A DNA stretch of 64,000 nucleotides from Pseudoduganella violacea (GTDB taxonomy: Bacteria > Pseudomonadota > Gammaproteobacteria > Burkholderiales > Burkholderiaceae_D), in assembly GCF_014191875.1 (NCBI RefSeq), contig NZ_JACHXD010000022.1, forward strand, positions 1-64,000, read 5' to 3'. Positions within the stretch are counted from its first letter, which is position 1. Every line of letters begins with the position of its first letter. Positions 22,545-28,825 of this stretch are shown in pieces. Below the pieces are notes generated by a model. It was not told the DNA's origin and made no database searches. It saw nothing but the letters and a program-made list of their open reading frames with translations. A program made the position numbers and the translations under genes.

Positions 22545-24121
22545 GGTCCTTTATGGTTGGTGGTCAGCACGCCAAGCTGGCGCCAGACCGGCAAACGCAG
22601 CGCCAGGATGGCGCGCACGGCGCTGTCGACTTCGCGCCGCCGCACTTCGGCGGAAGCCGGTTCGCAGCCGTCGCGCTGCACCGCCTGTTCCTGCCGCTCC
22701 AGCGAGCGGCAGACATGCGCGGCGAGCTGGCCCGCTTCGGCCCCGGCGCCCAGCGCGTGCAGGGCGCCGTGCACCAGGCGCTGCAGCAGCGGCGTCTTGA
22801 CGCCACCACCCAGCAGCGGCGCGGCCAGCGCGCGGTAGCGGCTGTCCTCGCAGGCGCGTTGCGCCAGCACCGCGTTCAGCCGGCCGGCGGCAGCGCCGCC
22901 ATCGCCACCGGCGGCGGGCGGCGCGCATACCGACACCTGCTCGGAATCGACCAGCAGGCTGGCCAGACGCGCCACCTCCAGCACGCTTTTGCCGCGCAGG
23001 GCAGGCAATTGCGCCAGTTCGTGCACGGTGCGCGGCCCCTCGGCCAGCGCATCCAGCATGGGATTAAACAGCGCGTCTTCCAGCTCGACCGCGCCGATGG
23101 GCAAGTTCAGCGAGAGCACGGCATGCTCGCGCACGGCGCTCAGCGCCAGGCGGCAACGCCCCAGCCAGTCCGCCTGGCGCAGGGGATGCATGCGGCGCGT
23201 GCCGCGCACAAAGATGTCGCGCCGGAAGGCCGTGTTCATCAGCACGTCGCGCACCGTCTCGCGCAGCGCGGGCAGCGTCTGTTCCTCGAGCAGGGCGCGC
23301 TGCGGCGGCGTCAGATAGCGCGCCGGCAGATTCCAGCACAGATCGGCCGAGCTCACATACTCGAGCCGGGCATCGGCCAGGTCGCGCGCCACGTCGGCGT
23401 GGTAGAGCGCGTCCCAGCCACGGTTCAGGTATTCGTGGGCCTGATAGCGGCGCGACTCGGGCGTGCTTTCCTGCAGCCCTTTCAGGTGGCGGCGCAGGGC
23501 CGCGCTGTCGTTGTCGGCGAAATAGGCCGCGCCCGCCTCGCGCAGCTGCGCCACGTGGCTGGCCGCCTGCGTCAGCTGGCGCGACGGTCCGCCCGCCTGC
23601 AGGCTGGTATGCTCCAGCAACAGGCGCTGCAAGGGCAGGATGCCGCTGCAGCCGGGCAAGGCGTTGTAGCTGACGTAGACCACGCCGCCCGGCTTCAGAT
23701 ACCGTTGTATGAAGCGGACGATATGCCGGCGGTTCTCCTGGTTCACCCAGCTGTACACGCCGTGCATGGTGATAAAGTCCAGCGGCGGCAGCGCGACGGC
23801 GCCGGCCGCCAGTTCGGCGAAGCTGTTTTCCAGCCATTGCACATTGTCCAGGCCCGCCTGGCCGGCCAGCGCCTGCGCGGCAGTGATTTGCGCCGGGTTG
23901 AAATCGGCCGCGTAAAAGCGTCCGTGCGGATTGCTGGCCGCCAGGATCGCGCTGGTCAGCCCCTGGCCGCAACCGAGTTCGAACGCGGTGAACGCGCGCT
24001 CCAGCGGCACCGGTTCGACCCCGGCCAGCGCGCACGCGAAATTCAGATGGACCGGACTTTGCTCGCGGAAGTAGTCCGCCAGATAGTCGATGCCATCCAC
24101 ATAGCCTTCATGCCAATCCAT
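22541..24121 (-). CDS. SAM-dependent methyltransferase with methyltransferase-regulatory domain (first of pair)
   Basis: A 526-aa paralogue of the next gene. Motif I reads FELGCGQGLTSAILAA, followed by FYAADFNPAQITAA, DFITMHGVYSWVNQENRRH and VYVSYNALPGCS. The C-terminal domain includes RYQAHEYLNRGWDALYHADVA, shared in similar form by the partner. AAGGAG six bases before the ATG marks the start. It follows a 35-aa peptide gene and belongs to the hrp-box operon that also encodes three tiny proteins. Methylation of lysines on secreted T3SS subunits is a hypothesis; a small-molecule substrate is equally open. Confidence 0.85.
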   Translation of the reverse strand: MDWHEGYVDGIDYLADYFREQSPVHLNFACALAGVEPVPLERAFTAFELGCGQGLTSAILAASNPHGRFYAADFNPAQITAAQALAGQAGLDNVQWLENSFAELAAGAVALPPLDFITMHGVYSWVNQENRRHIVRFIQRYLKPGGVVYVSYNALPGCSGILPLQRLLLEHTSLQAGGPSRQLTQAASHVAQLREAGAAYFADNDSAALRRHLKGLQESTPESRRYQAHEYLNRGWDALYHADVARDLADARLEYVSSADLCWNLPARYLTPPQRALLEEQTLPALRETVRDVLMNTAFRRDIFVRGTRRMHPLRQADWLGRCRLALSAVREHAVLSLNLPIGAVELEDALFNPMLDALAEGPRTVHELAQLPALRGKSVLEVARLASLLVDSEQVSVCAPPAAGGDGGAAAGRLNAVLAQRACEDSRYRALAAPLLGGGVKTPLLQRLVHGALHALGAGAEAGQLAAHVCRSLERQEQAVQRDGCEPASAEVRRREVDSAVRAILALRLPVWRQLGVLTTNHKGP

Positions 24122-24142
24122 GCAATCTCCTTGTGGCCGGGA

Positions 24143-24250
24143 TCAGCCCTTGCGTGCCAGGCGCCGGATGCGGTGCCAGTTAAAGCGCTCGTCGAGCGCC
24201 GCCGCGGCGTGCGCGCGCTGCGGCGCGTCACCGTTCGATATCTCTGCCAT
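24143..24250 (-). CDS. 35-aa basic peptide upstream of the methyltransferase pair
   Basis: A short frame with a good ribosome site (GGGAG six bases before ATG) lying 21 bp upstream of the first methyltransferase. It has an acidic start (MAEISNGDAPQ), an Ala-rich middle, and a basic, aromatic end (FNWHRIRRLARKG). Spacing and RBS suggest it is translated. It might be a substrate or leader peptide for the methyltransferases, or only a translational coupler. Confidence 0.5.
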   Translation of the reverse strand: MAEISNGDAPQRAHAAAALDERFNWHRIRRLARKG

Positions 24251-24297
24251 ACTGAGCTCCCTGTTGAATGGCCGGCGCGCCAGGCGCCGGTTCTGGC

Positions 24298-24319
24298 AGG
24301 CGGCGCCGGAACGCCGCCT
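24298..24319 (-). other. GC-rich hairpin between HrpK-like gene and 35-aa gene
   Basis: Perfect 8-bp arms AGGCGGCG / CGCCGCCT around a CCGGAA loop, with no T-run. It may attenuate or process the operon transcript between the abundant upstream products and the methyltransferases. Confidence 0.4.
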
Positions 24320-24342
24320 GCACGCTAGCGCCGGGGGCGCAC

Positions 24343-25998
24343 TCAGGCGCTGATGCGGCCGTCTTCGATCGCTTCGTCGTAATCGCCCTGGCTCAGCAGA
24401 CCATCATGCTTGCCGGTGGTGGCCGATTCCAGCGATTTGAACAGCTCGCCATTGTTTTCCAGCATTTTCTGCGCCGCCAGTTGGACTTCTTCCGGCACCT
24501 GCTTGGTCTTGCCATCCTTGTCGGTGAAGTAGCCGGTTTCGGCCATCTGCTTGATCTGGTCAATGCCCAGCAGGCTGATGTCGTTGTCCTTCTGGAAGTC
24601 GCGGATGGTTTTGGCCGCGCCCGAACGCGACGGCAGATCGGCGCCCTCGTCCAGCTCCTCGTCCAGTTCCAGCGTGATGTCGACCCGGTGCGGACCATTG
24701 CTGCCGGTGTTCTTGCTGATGGTGCCATCCTTCAGCGCTTCGTCGTAATCGCCCTGACCCAGCAGGCCGTCGTGCTTGCCATTGCTGGCCGACTCCAGAG
24801 ACTTGAACAGCTCGCCATTGTTTTCGAGCATCTTCTGCGCCGCCAGCTGGACTTCTTCCGGCACCTGCTTGGTCTTGCCATCCTTGTCGGTGAAGTAGCC
24901 GGTTTCGGCCATCTGCTTGATCTGGTCGATGCCCAGCAGGCCGATGTCGTTGTCCTTCTGGAAGTCGTGGATGGTTTTGGCCGCGCCCGAACGCGACGGC
25001 AGATTGCTCTGGCCATCCAGATCGTCGAGTTCCTCGTCCAGTTCGAAGCTGATCTCCACCTGATGCGAGCCACGGCTGCTGCCGCGGCTGATGGTGCCAT
25101 CCTCCAGCGCTTCGTCGAAGTCGCCCATGCCGAGCTGGCCATCGTGCTTGCCGTCGGTGGCCGATTCCAGCTTCTTGAACAGTTCGCCGTTATTGGCCAT
25201 CATCGCGCGCGCCGCATCCTGCACCTCTTCCGGCACCTGGATGGTCTTGCCGTTCTTGTCGGTGAAGTAGCCGGTGTCGGCCATCTGCTTGAGCTGGCTG
25301 ACCGACAGCAGGCCGATGTCGTGCTCTTTCTGGAAATCGTTGATGGTCTTGGCGGCGCCGTAGTCGCTGGGGCGGTTGGTCGAAATATTGCCGCTCATGA
25401 TGGCGGTCAGGAAGTCTTCGCGCGAAATGCCACGCGGACGGTGCGTATGGCCGTCGTCGCCGTTGCGCGAAATGGTGCCATCCTTGATGGCTTCCTTGTA
25501 ATCGCCCTTGCCCAGCTGGCCGTCGTGCTTGCCGTCCGTGGCCGACTCCATTTTCTTGAACAGCTCGGCGTTATTGGCCATCATCTTTTGCGCCGCCAGC
25601 TGCACCTCTTCCGGCACCTGAATGGTCTTGCCGTTCTTGTCGGTGAAATAGCCGGTTTCGGCCATCTGCTTCATCTGGCCCACCGACAGCAGGCCAATGT
25701 CATGCTCTTTCTGGAAGGCGTGGATGGTCTTGGCCGCGCCGGACTCGGACGGCAGATTGTGCCCGCAGTCGCCCAGACCCAGGCTATGCTTGGCCCTCTC
25801 CTTCATCCAGCCCGGCAGCGGCAGATCGTCGATGGCGTCGGACAAGGCATCGCGGCTGTGGCCGCCATGCCGGTGGCCATGTTCGATATCGCACGATTCC
25901 GTGCCCGGCGGTTTGCCGTGCACATGAAAGCCGCCGACGCGGAACGAGGGGTCGTTGTTGAAGGTGGTGGTGATGGTGGTGGTGATCGTGTTGGACAT
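24343..25998 (-). CDS. Four-repeat HrpK/HrpF-like protein, candidate T3SS translocon component or effector
   Basis: A 551-aa protein built of four copies of a ~100-residue module. Each module runs SGAAKTIxxFQKxxDIxLL, then MAETGYFTDKxGK, then VPEEVQLAAQKM, then the EF-hand-like GKHDGQLGKGDYKEAIKDG. The last part resembles the DGKIS-type modules I recall in HrpK and HrpF/NolX translocon proteins. The N-terminus is Thr/Asn/Ser rich (MSNTITTTITTTFNND), suited to a type III secretion signal, followed by a His/Gly-rich stretch. No long hydrophobic segment is seen, unlike classical pore formers. Repeats three and four are nearly identical at the DNA level, so duplication is recent. In P. syringae hrpK sits near hrpL, as here. 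Confidence 0.65.
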   Translation of the reverse strand: MSNTITTTITTTFNNDPSFRVGGFHVHGKPPGTESCDIEHGHRHGGHSRDALSDAIDDLPLPGWMKERAKHSLGLGDCGHNLPSESGAAKTIHAFQKEHDIGLLSVGQMKQMAETGYFTDKNGKTIQVPEEVQLAAQKMMANNAELFKKMESATDGKHDGQLGKGDYKEAIKDGTISRNGDDGHTHRPRGISREDFLTAIMSGNISTNRPSDYGAAKTINDFQKEHDIGLLSVSQLKQMADTGYFTDKNGKTIQVPEEVQDAARAMMANNGELFKKLESATDGKHDGQLGMGDFDEALEDGTISRGSSRGSHQVEISFELDEELDDLDGQSNLPSRSGAAKTIHDFQKDNDIGLLGIDQIKQMAETGYFTDKDGKTKQVPEEVQLAAQKMLENNGELFKSLESASNGKHDGLLGQGDYDEALKDGTISKNTGSNGPHRVDITLELDEELDEGADLPSRSGAAKTIRDFQKDNDISLLGIDQIKQMAETGYFTDKDGKTKQVPEEVQLAAQKMLENNGELFKSLESATTGKHDGLLSQGDYDEAIEDGRISA

Positions 25999-26031
25999 GC
26001 GGGTTTCCTTATAGGGTAAGTGAATGCGCGC

Positions 26032-26187
26032 CTACAGCGCCGACTGCGTGACCTCTTCCGCCTTCTTGATCAGCTTGGTGAACACCGCCACATTGTTGAT
26101 ATCGCTTTTGGCTGCGCTGACCTCCTCCATCTGGCGCCGCGCGTGCATGCTGTCGTCGCGCCCCGGCCTTAATTTCACGTCGGACAT
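26032..26187 (-). CDS. 51-aa helical protein, third of the tiny hrp-operon genes
   Basis: A short frame with an AGGAGCTTCC ribosome site (+ strand ggaagctcct) before ATG 26187. The protein is charged, helical and basic at the front (DVKLRPGRDD). Its core MEEVSAAKSDINNV parallels QEETAAAKSALNAN in the 50-aa protein, so the two are probably paralogues. The end (FTKLIKKAEEVTQSAL) is an amphipathic helix. Small abundant secreted subunits of this form build Hrp pili and needles, but no family match is certain. It lies 33 bp before the HrpK-like gene. Confidence 0.6.
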   Translation of the reverse strand: MSDVKLRPGRDDSMHARRQMEEVSAAKSDINNVAVFTKLIKKAEEVTQSAL

Positions 26188-26195
26188 GGAAGCTC

Positions 26196-26408
26196 CTATT
26201 GCTGATCGTTGATGGTCTTGGCCATGGTGTTAAAAACCTTCAGCTTGGCCAGCGAGGTGGCTTGCTGCGACACCCACAGCTGAAATTCCATCGCCTCCGC
26301 GGCGCCCTGCTGGGCCGCCCGGCCGATGGGCGTGGCAGTGGTCTGGTCCATGCTCTGGCCCGGACGCGGCTGGGAGCCGCCGGACAAACCGTTTTGATAA
26401 CTGCTCAT
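26196..26408 (-). CDS. 70-aa small protein, pilus/needle-subunit-like
   Basis: A 70-aa protein starting at ATG 26408, with GGGAGGACGA just upstream; a longer open frame exists but lacks a ribosome site. The first half is Gly/Ser/Gln/Pro rich and free of hydrophobic runs. The second half is one amphipathic helix (EAMEFQLWVSQQATSLAKLK, then FNTMAKTINDQQ) very like the polymerising helices of Hrp pilins and needle subunits. As no other clear SctF is found in the cluster, this is my first candidate for the extracellular filament. Confidence 0.6.
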   Translation of the reverse strand: MSSYQNGLSGGSQPRPGQSMDQTTATPIGRAAQQGAAEAMEFQLWVSQQATSLAKLKVFNTMAKTINDQQ

Positions 26409-26459
26409 TTCGTCCTCCCGTAAAACACTGCGCGCCGCCGTGGCGACGCAAGAAAGCAA

Positions 26460-26488
26460 TGAAGGCGGAGCACAACACCCCGCCTTCA
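26460..26488 (-). other. Stem-loop between 50-aa and 70-aa genes
   Basis: Nine-base perfect arms TGAAGGCGG / CCGCCTTCA with an 11-base loop, immediately downstream of the first tiny gene in transcription order. Such a hairpin can stabilise an upstream mRNA segment or act as a partial terminator, giving more of the first product. Confidence 0.45.
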
Positions 26489-26511
26489 TCGCCCGAGCGC
26501 TGTAAAGCGGC

Positions 26512-26664
26512 TTAGATCAGGGACAGCGAATTGTCCTCGCCCGCCTTCTTCATCTTCAGCTTGGCGTTATTGGCATTCAGCGCGCTTTTGGCTGCTGCCG
26601 TTTCTTCCTGATCTTCAATGCCCTGTTGCGCGCCTTGACCTGCCGAACGTCCGACCTTACCCAT
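26512..26664 (-). CDS. 50-aa small protein, first gene of the accessory hrp operon
   Basis: The frame runs from ATG 26664 with AAAGGAG just upstream, 63 bp below a perfect hrp box. The protein begins with a Gly/Ser/Gln-rich stretch (MGKVGRSAGQGAQQG), then an acidic-to-basic helix (QEETAAAKSALNAN, AKLKMKKAGED) and ends in SLSLI. It is related to the 51-aa product. First position, strong translation signals and a following stem-loop all suggest a highly made secreted subunit, comparable with hrpA at the head of the P. syringae hrpA operon. No sequence match to HrpA is claimed. Confidence 0.6.
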   Translation of the reverse strand: MGKVGRSAGQGAQQGIEDQEETAAAKSALNANNAKLKMKKAGEDNSLSLI

Positions 26665-26726
26665 AGCTAGCTCCTTTGATTAAGTTAGTGTTGCCGCCCT
26701 GCGAAACTGCATCGCCGCGGTAACGA

Positions 26727-26755
26727 TATGTGGAGGCGCAAGCGGCGCCGGTTCC
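26727..26755 (-). promoter_or_regulatory. hrp box for the accessory operon (50-aa gene onward)
   Basis: Minus strand: GGAACC, 16 bases, CCACATA, exact to consensus. It drives the operon leading through the tiny proteins, HrpK-like protein and methyltransferases. It is back to back with the plus-strand box at 26793. Confidence 0.87.
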
Positions 26756-26792
26756 ATGGCCGGCGCCGATATCGCATTCCGGCCTGGACGGT

Positions 26793-26821
26793 GGAACCGT
26801 TTGCCCTGGCCAGACGACCTA
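26793..26821 (+). promoter_or_regulatory. hrp box for the 119-aa harpin-like gene
   Basis: GGAACC, 16 bases, CGACCTA: one mismatch (second C to G) in the CCACNNA half. It lies 91 bp before the ATG at 26913. Confidence 0.75.
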
Positions 26822-26912
26822 TCGAGGCATCGCGCGCCCGGCCTTGTCCGCGGCGCGCGCGCCGGCCCTGGCATGCCATGCGCCGCTTTCCCTCCACCAC
26901 AAAGGATCCAAT

Positions 26913-27272
26913 ATGAACATCAGTTTTCGCTCATCCGACCCATTCGGTTCCATGCCACCCAGCACGGAAGGCTTTAAGGAAGGCTTGAAGGACAAGAGCA
27001 CGGAAGACCTGGTCAATATGCTCAACAAGGGCGGCTTGAACGAAGCCCAGATGAAGGCCGTCGGCCAGGAACTGGCCTCGCGCCTGAAATCCGAAGGCAG
27101 CGAAGAAACCGGCGGCAGCGGCGGCGGTGGCGAGGAGGACGAACTGCAGAAGCTGCTGAAGAAGCTGCAGGACGGCACCATCACACCGGAAGAACTGAAG
27201 AAGCTGACCGGCCTGCTCAAAGAAGCCGAAAACAAGGGCGAAGAAAAACCGGAGGATATCCAAGGCGGCTAA
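26913..27272 (+). CDS. Small acidic Gly-rich protein, harpin-like secreted candidate
   Basis: A 119-aa protein without cysteine, very hydrophilic. The N-terminus (MNISFRSSDPFGSMPPS) is Ser/Asn/Pro rich and fits a type III secretion signal. A helical segment, a GGSGGGGEEDE linker and a Lys/Leu/Glu amphipathic stretch (LQKLLKKLQDGTITPEEL) follow. Small, Gly-rich, acidic, Cys-free and hrp-controlled are the defining features of harpins, the helper proteins of plant-associated T3SS; there is no closer match. AAAGGATCC before the ATG gives the ribosome site. Confidence 0.62.
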   Translation: MNISFRSSDPFGSMPPSTEGFKEGLKDKSTEDLVNMLNKGGLNEAQMKAVGQELASRLKSEGSEETGGSGGGGEEDELQKLLKKLQDGTITPEELKKLTGLLKEAENKGEEKPEDIQGG

Positions 27273-27292
27273 GCGGCAAGCCGGCACCAAGG

Positions 27293-27332
27293 ACAGGGGC
27301 CAGAAACGGTGAATACCGTTTCTGGCCCCTGT
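27293..27332. repeat. Perfect 18-bp inverted repeat with GAAT loop
   Basis: Arms ACAGGGGCCAGAAACGGT and its exact complement around GAAT, between the convergent 119-aa and 41-aa genes. The GC-rich stem could terminate transcription but lacks a T-run; it also has the look of a dispersed REP-like palindrome. Confidence 0.65.
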
Positions 27333-27382
27333 GCACATCCAGGCGGGCCTGCGGCGGCAAAGCCGCAGGCGTCCCTCCGGCG

Positions 27383-27508
27383 TCAGACCTTGCTGTCATC
27401 CTCCGGCTTTTTTTTCGGCGCCAGCGACATCAGCTTGCCAACGCCATTGGCGAGATCGGCAAGAGCGCCGCCACCGGCTGCGAGCATGGGCAATATAGGC
27501 ATGGGCAT
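27383..27508 (-). CDS. 41-aa small protein under its own hrp box
   Basis: A short frame with AAGGAG before ATG 27508. The first half is hydrophobic and Gly/Ala/Met/Pro rich (MPMPILPMLAAGGGALADLA), the second basic then acidic (KKKPEDDSKV). A hairpin (GCACGG/CCGTGC, 27529-27546) lies in its leader. A minus-strand hrp box stands 104 bp upstream. A membrane-inserting or secreted peptide is plausible; no known family comes to mind. Confidence 0.5.
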   Translation of the reverse strand: MPMPILPMLAAGGGALADLANGVGKLMSLAPKKKPEDDSKV

Positions 27509-27611
27509 GAATAACTCCTTCAGTCAAAGCACGGTCAATTCCGTGCGGGGTTGGAATGATGCGGATAAGAGGTGCAGGTCCGCGCACGCGGCCCGAACCC
27601 GCCTCCCGCTA

Positions 27612-27640
27612 TCAGTGGCATCGGCGGCCCGCTCTGTTCC
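27612..27640 (-). promoter_or_regulatory. hrp box for the 41-aa gene
   Basis: Minus strand: GGAACA, 16 bases, CCACTGA; only the last base of the first half deviates. It is back to back with the plus-strand box at 27656, only 15 bp away. Confidence 0.7.
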
Positions 27641-27655
27641 ATCGTCTGCCCCGGC

Positions 27656-27684
27656 GGAACCGTGGCCGCCACCGGCGCCACCTA
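27656..27684 (+). promoter_or_regulatory. hrp box for the phytanoyl-CoA-dioxygenase-like gene
   Basis: GGAACC, 16 bases, CCACCTA: exact to consensus, 74 bp upstream of the ATG at 27759. Confidence 0.87.
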
Positions 27685-27758
27685 TCGCCAGGCCTGGCCG
27701 GCGCGCGCAAGCACCGGCCTGTCAGCGCTTGCCGGCGTTCCCCACCTGAGACAAACCT

Positions 27759-28742
27759 ATGCATTTTGCCGAACCCCATCCGCCCGCACCGCCTTCACCG
27801 CTGGCGCACGCCGGCCAACTGGCCTTCTGGCTGGAGCTGAATCCCGATCTGGACATCAGCGCCACGCCGCTGGCACGTCCCGCCCCCACCGTCCTGCCCG
27901 CGCTGCTCGATGGCCGTCCCCATGCCGCCGAGGCCATGGCCGAAGGCTATTTCCAGACCGCGTCCGTGATTCCGCGCAGCCACGCGGGACGCCTGGCGCA
28001 GGCGATCAGCGGCCTGGTGCAGCGTGGCATCCCGCCCGTCTTCTGCATGGTGTATGACGCCTTCTGGCAGATGTTCGCGCCGCTCGATCCGGTCCTGCGC
28101 CAGCTGCTGGGCGAGCGCTATCAGATGATGCCCACCGATATCTGGGCCTGGCATGTGCCGGCGCGCGAAGGCGCCAGCGGCTGGGGGCCGCACCGCGACC
28201 TGCCGCATCCCGAGGCGACCGGCGCCGACGGCCGGCCGCGCCTGGTCAACATCTGGCTGCCGCTGACCGACGTCGGCCCGGCCAACGCCTGCATGTATGT
28301 GCTGCCGCAGCACCTCGACCCCACCCTGGGCGCCGATGGCGCGGCGCGCGAACTCGATCTGAGCGACTGGCACAATATCCGCGCCCTGCCCGCCCAGGCC
28401 GGCACGGCGCTGGGCTGGAATACCCAGGTCCTGCACTGGGGCGGGCGCTGCAGCACGCAAGCCAGCCAGCCGCGCATCAGCGTCGGCGTCTATTTCCACA
28501 ACCGCGACTGCGATCTGCACCAGCTCAATCCCGACACCGCGCGCAACGGCTTCAGTTCGGTCGATTTCTGGCCGGGCCTGCACCTGCCGTTCGAGATGCG
28601 GCTGCAGGCCATCGCCGGCGCCATCTATATGTATAACCGCCGCATCCCGGACGACTTCCCCGACACCTGGGAACACATCTTCCAGTTCGCGCGCCAATAC
28701 CGGCGCAACGCCGATCAAGGCGAGCTACGCCGGACCTCCTGA
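27759..28742 (+). CDS. Phytanoyl-CoA dioxygenase (PhyH) family protein in the hrp regulon
   Basis: A 327-aa Fe(II)/2-oxoglutarate-type oxygenase fold. The metal triad is visible as HRD in GWGPHRDLPHPE (about residues 146-151) and a distal His in WNTQVLHWGGRC (~227), followed by the Arg of PRISVGVYF that would bind 2-oxoglutarate. Family members hydroxylate lipids, amino acids or natural products. It has its own exact hrp box, so it is expressed with the T3SS. It could be a translocated effector (Pro/His/Ala-rich start) or an enzyme that modifies a secreted or small product in the bacterium. The ribosome site is weak. Confidence 0.85.
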   Translation: MHFAEPHPPAPPSPLAHAGQLAFWLELNPDLDISATPLARPAPTVLPALLDGRPHAAEAMAEGYFQTASVIPRSHAGRLAQAISGLVQRGIPPVFCMVYDAFWQMFAPLDPVLRQLLGERYQMMPTDIWAWHVPAREGASGWGPHRDLPHPEATGADGRPRLVNIWLPLTDVGPANACMYVLPQHLDPTLGADGAARELDLSDWHNIRALPAQAGTALGWNTQVLHWGGRCSTQASQPRISVGVYFHNRDCDLHQLNPDTARNGFSSVDFWPGLHLPFEMRLQAIAGAIYMYNRRIPDDFPDTWEHIFQFARQYRRNADQGELRRTS

Positions 28743-28759
28743 AGCGCCGTCCCAGAAAC

Positions 28760-28780
28760 AAAAAGGCCCCGACCGGGGCC
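28760..28780 (-). terminator. Rho-independent terminator of the large effector gene
   Basis: On the minus strand GGCCCC-GGTC-GGGGCC is followed by TTTTTG, 45 bp after the effector stop. It also lies just past the dioxygenase gene. Confidence 0.75.
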
Positions 28781-28825
28781 TGCCAACTGCAGGAGCGCGC
28801 CACGGCGCGCTTGCCGGGCAGCCGC

